Positions 6,896 to 7,851 of a DNA stretch of 7,851 nt are shown here, one piece after another. The DNA is from Hyphomicrobiales bacterium (lineage in GTDB: Bacteria; Pseudomonadota; Alphaproteobacteria; Rhizobiales; Afifellaceae): NCBI GenBank assembly GCA_013812985.1, contig JACCSN010000968.1, positions 1-7,851 of the forward strand. The letters run 5' to 3'. The first letter of the stretch is position 1. Each line of letters opens with the position of its first letter. The notes beneath the pieces were generated by a model. That model was not told the DNA's origin and did no database searches. It saw only the letters and a list, made by a program, of their open reading frames with translations. A program made the translations under genes and the position numbers.

Positions 6896-7763
6896 ATGAG
6901 AAAGGTGCTCACGGCCAAGTCGGTTGAGCAGCTGAAAGCCGACCCGACGAAGCGCCTGGAATTGCCCGACGGCTTGTTGGCCGGGCTGTATTTCGTGGTC
7001 CAGCCGAGCGGCGCGAAGTCCTGGGCGGTACGCTACCGACATGGTGGTAGCCCGCGCAAGTTGACGCTTGGCCCCTTCCCTGCGCTCGACCTTGGCTCCG
7101 CACGGGGCGAGGCAAGGGCGGCTCTGTTGGCCGCCGCAAAGGGGGAAGACCCGGCGGCCCAGAAGCAGACGAAGCGACGCGCGGCGGCTGAAGGCGTCGA
7201 CCGGGACCTCTTCCGCAATGTGGTGGCCGAGTTCCTAGAGCGGCACGTCAAGGCAAACAAATTCGCGCGCGGAAGTCGCGCGGATGTTCAAGCACGACGT
7301 GCTGCCGAAATGGGGTGATCGTCGGATTCAGGAAATCACTCGCCGCGACGTGATCGAGCTGCTGGACGGGCTGACGGATCGCGGCGTCGGCACCATGACC
7401 AACCGCGTCTTCTCGATCACGCGGAAGCTGTTCAACTGGGCGATCGCGCGCGGCATCGTCGACGCCTCCCCGTGCGCCGGCGTGCGGCCGCCCGTGCCGG
7501 AAGTAAGCCGCGACCGGGTCCTGACCGAAGACGAGCTGCGATGGTTCTGGGCTGCAACGGCGACGCTCGGCTTTCCGTTCGGCCCGCTCTTCCGACTTCT
7601 TCTCATCACAGGCCAGCGGCTCTCCGAAGTCGGCGAGATGACGTATGGCGAGCTGGACCTGCGGCAGCATCTTTGGACCATCCCCCGCGAGCGAGTGAAG
7701 AACAACAGCGCGCACGACGTGCCGCCACGGCAGGGAATCCAGGTTAACACTCATTTGAGCTGA
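6896..7763 (+). pseudogene. P4-type tyrosine integrase, frameshifted and truncated
   Basis: This is a remnant of a site-specific recombinase of the P4/prophage integrase family, which inserts elements into tRNA genes. Residues 1 to about 90 form the N-terminal arm-DNA-binding domain (LTAKSVEQLKA..., then PSGAKSWAVRYRHGGSPRKLTLG). A core-binding domain follows (DVLPKWGDRRIQEITRRDVIELLDG), then the start of the catalytic domain. The first frame ends at a TGA at 7316-7318; homology continues in the +1 frame. Dropping one A of 7259-7261 restores one frame reading ...VKANNSRAEVARMFKHDVL. Catalytic box-I Arg (TGQR, codon 7617-7619) and Lys (ERVKNN, codon 7698-7700) are present. The His-x-x-Arg and nucleophilic Tyr are missing: after HDVP (to 7724) the expected family sequence is lost and a stop follows at 7761-7763. 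About 289 codons remain of the roughly 400 usual. It is almost certainly inactive, unless the frameshift is a sequencing error and the window's end hides a rearrangement. Confidence 0.85.
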
Positions 7764-7851
7764 AGGATTTGGAGCAGGAAGTGCGGGCTCCAGCTGGCGG
7801 TTTTGCGGCGTGTCTTGACGCTTCCCTTGGCCTTGTTGGCGCGTACGAGGC
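7725..7851. mobile_element. Possible end of an insertion sequence interrupting the integrase
   Basis: The integrase loses family similarity abruptly after 7724. The sequence beyond does not continue the catalytic domain in any plus frame I can recognise. An abrupt break inside a catalytic domain next to unrelated DNA is most simply explained by an IS or another rearrangement. I could not identify the IS family, and neither a terminal inverted repeat nor a target duplication can be tested because only one side is visible. Confidence 0.4.
7751..7849 (-). CDS. C-terminal end of an unidentified ORF, possibly a transposase or IS helper
   Basis: An open minus-strand frame runs from the window edge to a TGA at 7753-7751. 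It gives 32 residues that are strongly basic (KAKGSVKTRRK) and end in a hydrophobic stretch (HFLLQILQLK). The frame is too short to identify. A basic C-terminus ending close to a junction is compatible with a transposase or an IS21 IstB-type helper at the edge of an IS, but this is speculative. It could also be a chance open frame. Confidence 0.25.
   Translation of the reverse strand, partial: LVRANKAKGSVKTRRKTASWSPHFLLQILQLK

Noticed and set aside
7240..7320. Programmed frameshifting to make a full integrase
   Set aside because: There is no convincing slippery heptamer or downstream structure, P4-type integrases are not known to use frameshifting, and the gene is also truncated downstream.

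Overview
The window looks like chromosomal DNA of a GC-rich alphaproteobacterium, most likely of the Rhizobiales/Hyphomicrobiales. The evidence is an intact general L-amino acid ABC transporter operon (aapJQMP) lying divergently to a cystathionine beta-lyase gene (metC), an arrangement known from Rhizobium leguminosarum and relatives. The genus cannot be decided from the sequence alone.

Layout. Positions 58-4284 (minus strand) hold aapJ, aapQ, aapM and aapP, transcribed right to left in that order. They encode a periplasmic binding protein, two membrane permeases and an ATPase. The joints are tight: aapQ and aapM abut with no gap, and aapM and aapP are 12 bp apart. The exception is the aapJ-aapQ gap, which contains a near-ideal intrinsic terminator (3227-3259). 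Positions 4285-4499 form the divergent control region, with a plausible sigma70-type promoter for aapJ. Positions 4500-6553 (plus strand) hold metC and a PAP2-type membrane phosphatase gene, coupled by a 4-bp ATGA overlap.

From about 6680 the character changes. A 45-bp minus-strand piece matches the 3' part of a tRNA-Arg (anticodon TCT), from anticodon loop to CCA, with no 5' half. To its right lies a P4-type tyrosine integrase gene. This is the signature of one end of a tRNA-targeted integrated element. Its orientation implies that the element extends to the right beyond the window and that the intact tRNA-Arg lies at its far end. The integrase is broken in two ways. It has a one-base frameshift, most simply an extra A at 7259-7261. 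It also loses homology at about 7725, before the catalytic His-x-x-Arg and Tyr, where other DNA begins that may be the end of an insertion sequence. The element end is therefore probably decayed.

How the genes work together. AapJ captures amino acids in the periplasm, AapQ/AapM form the channel, and AapP powers uptake. MetC cleaves cystathionine in methionine metabolism. The PAP2 enzyme probably acts on a membrane lipid phosphate or pyrophosphate and has no obvious link to MetC beyond co-transcription. I see no clearly new system in the window. The most informative region is the right-hand 1.2 kb, the junction of an unseen genomic island.
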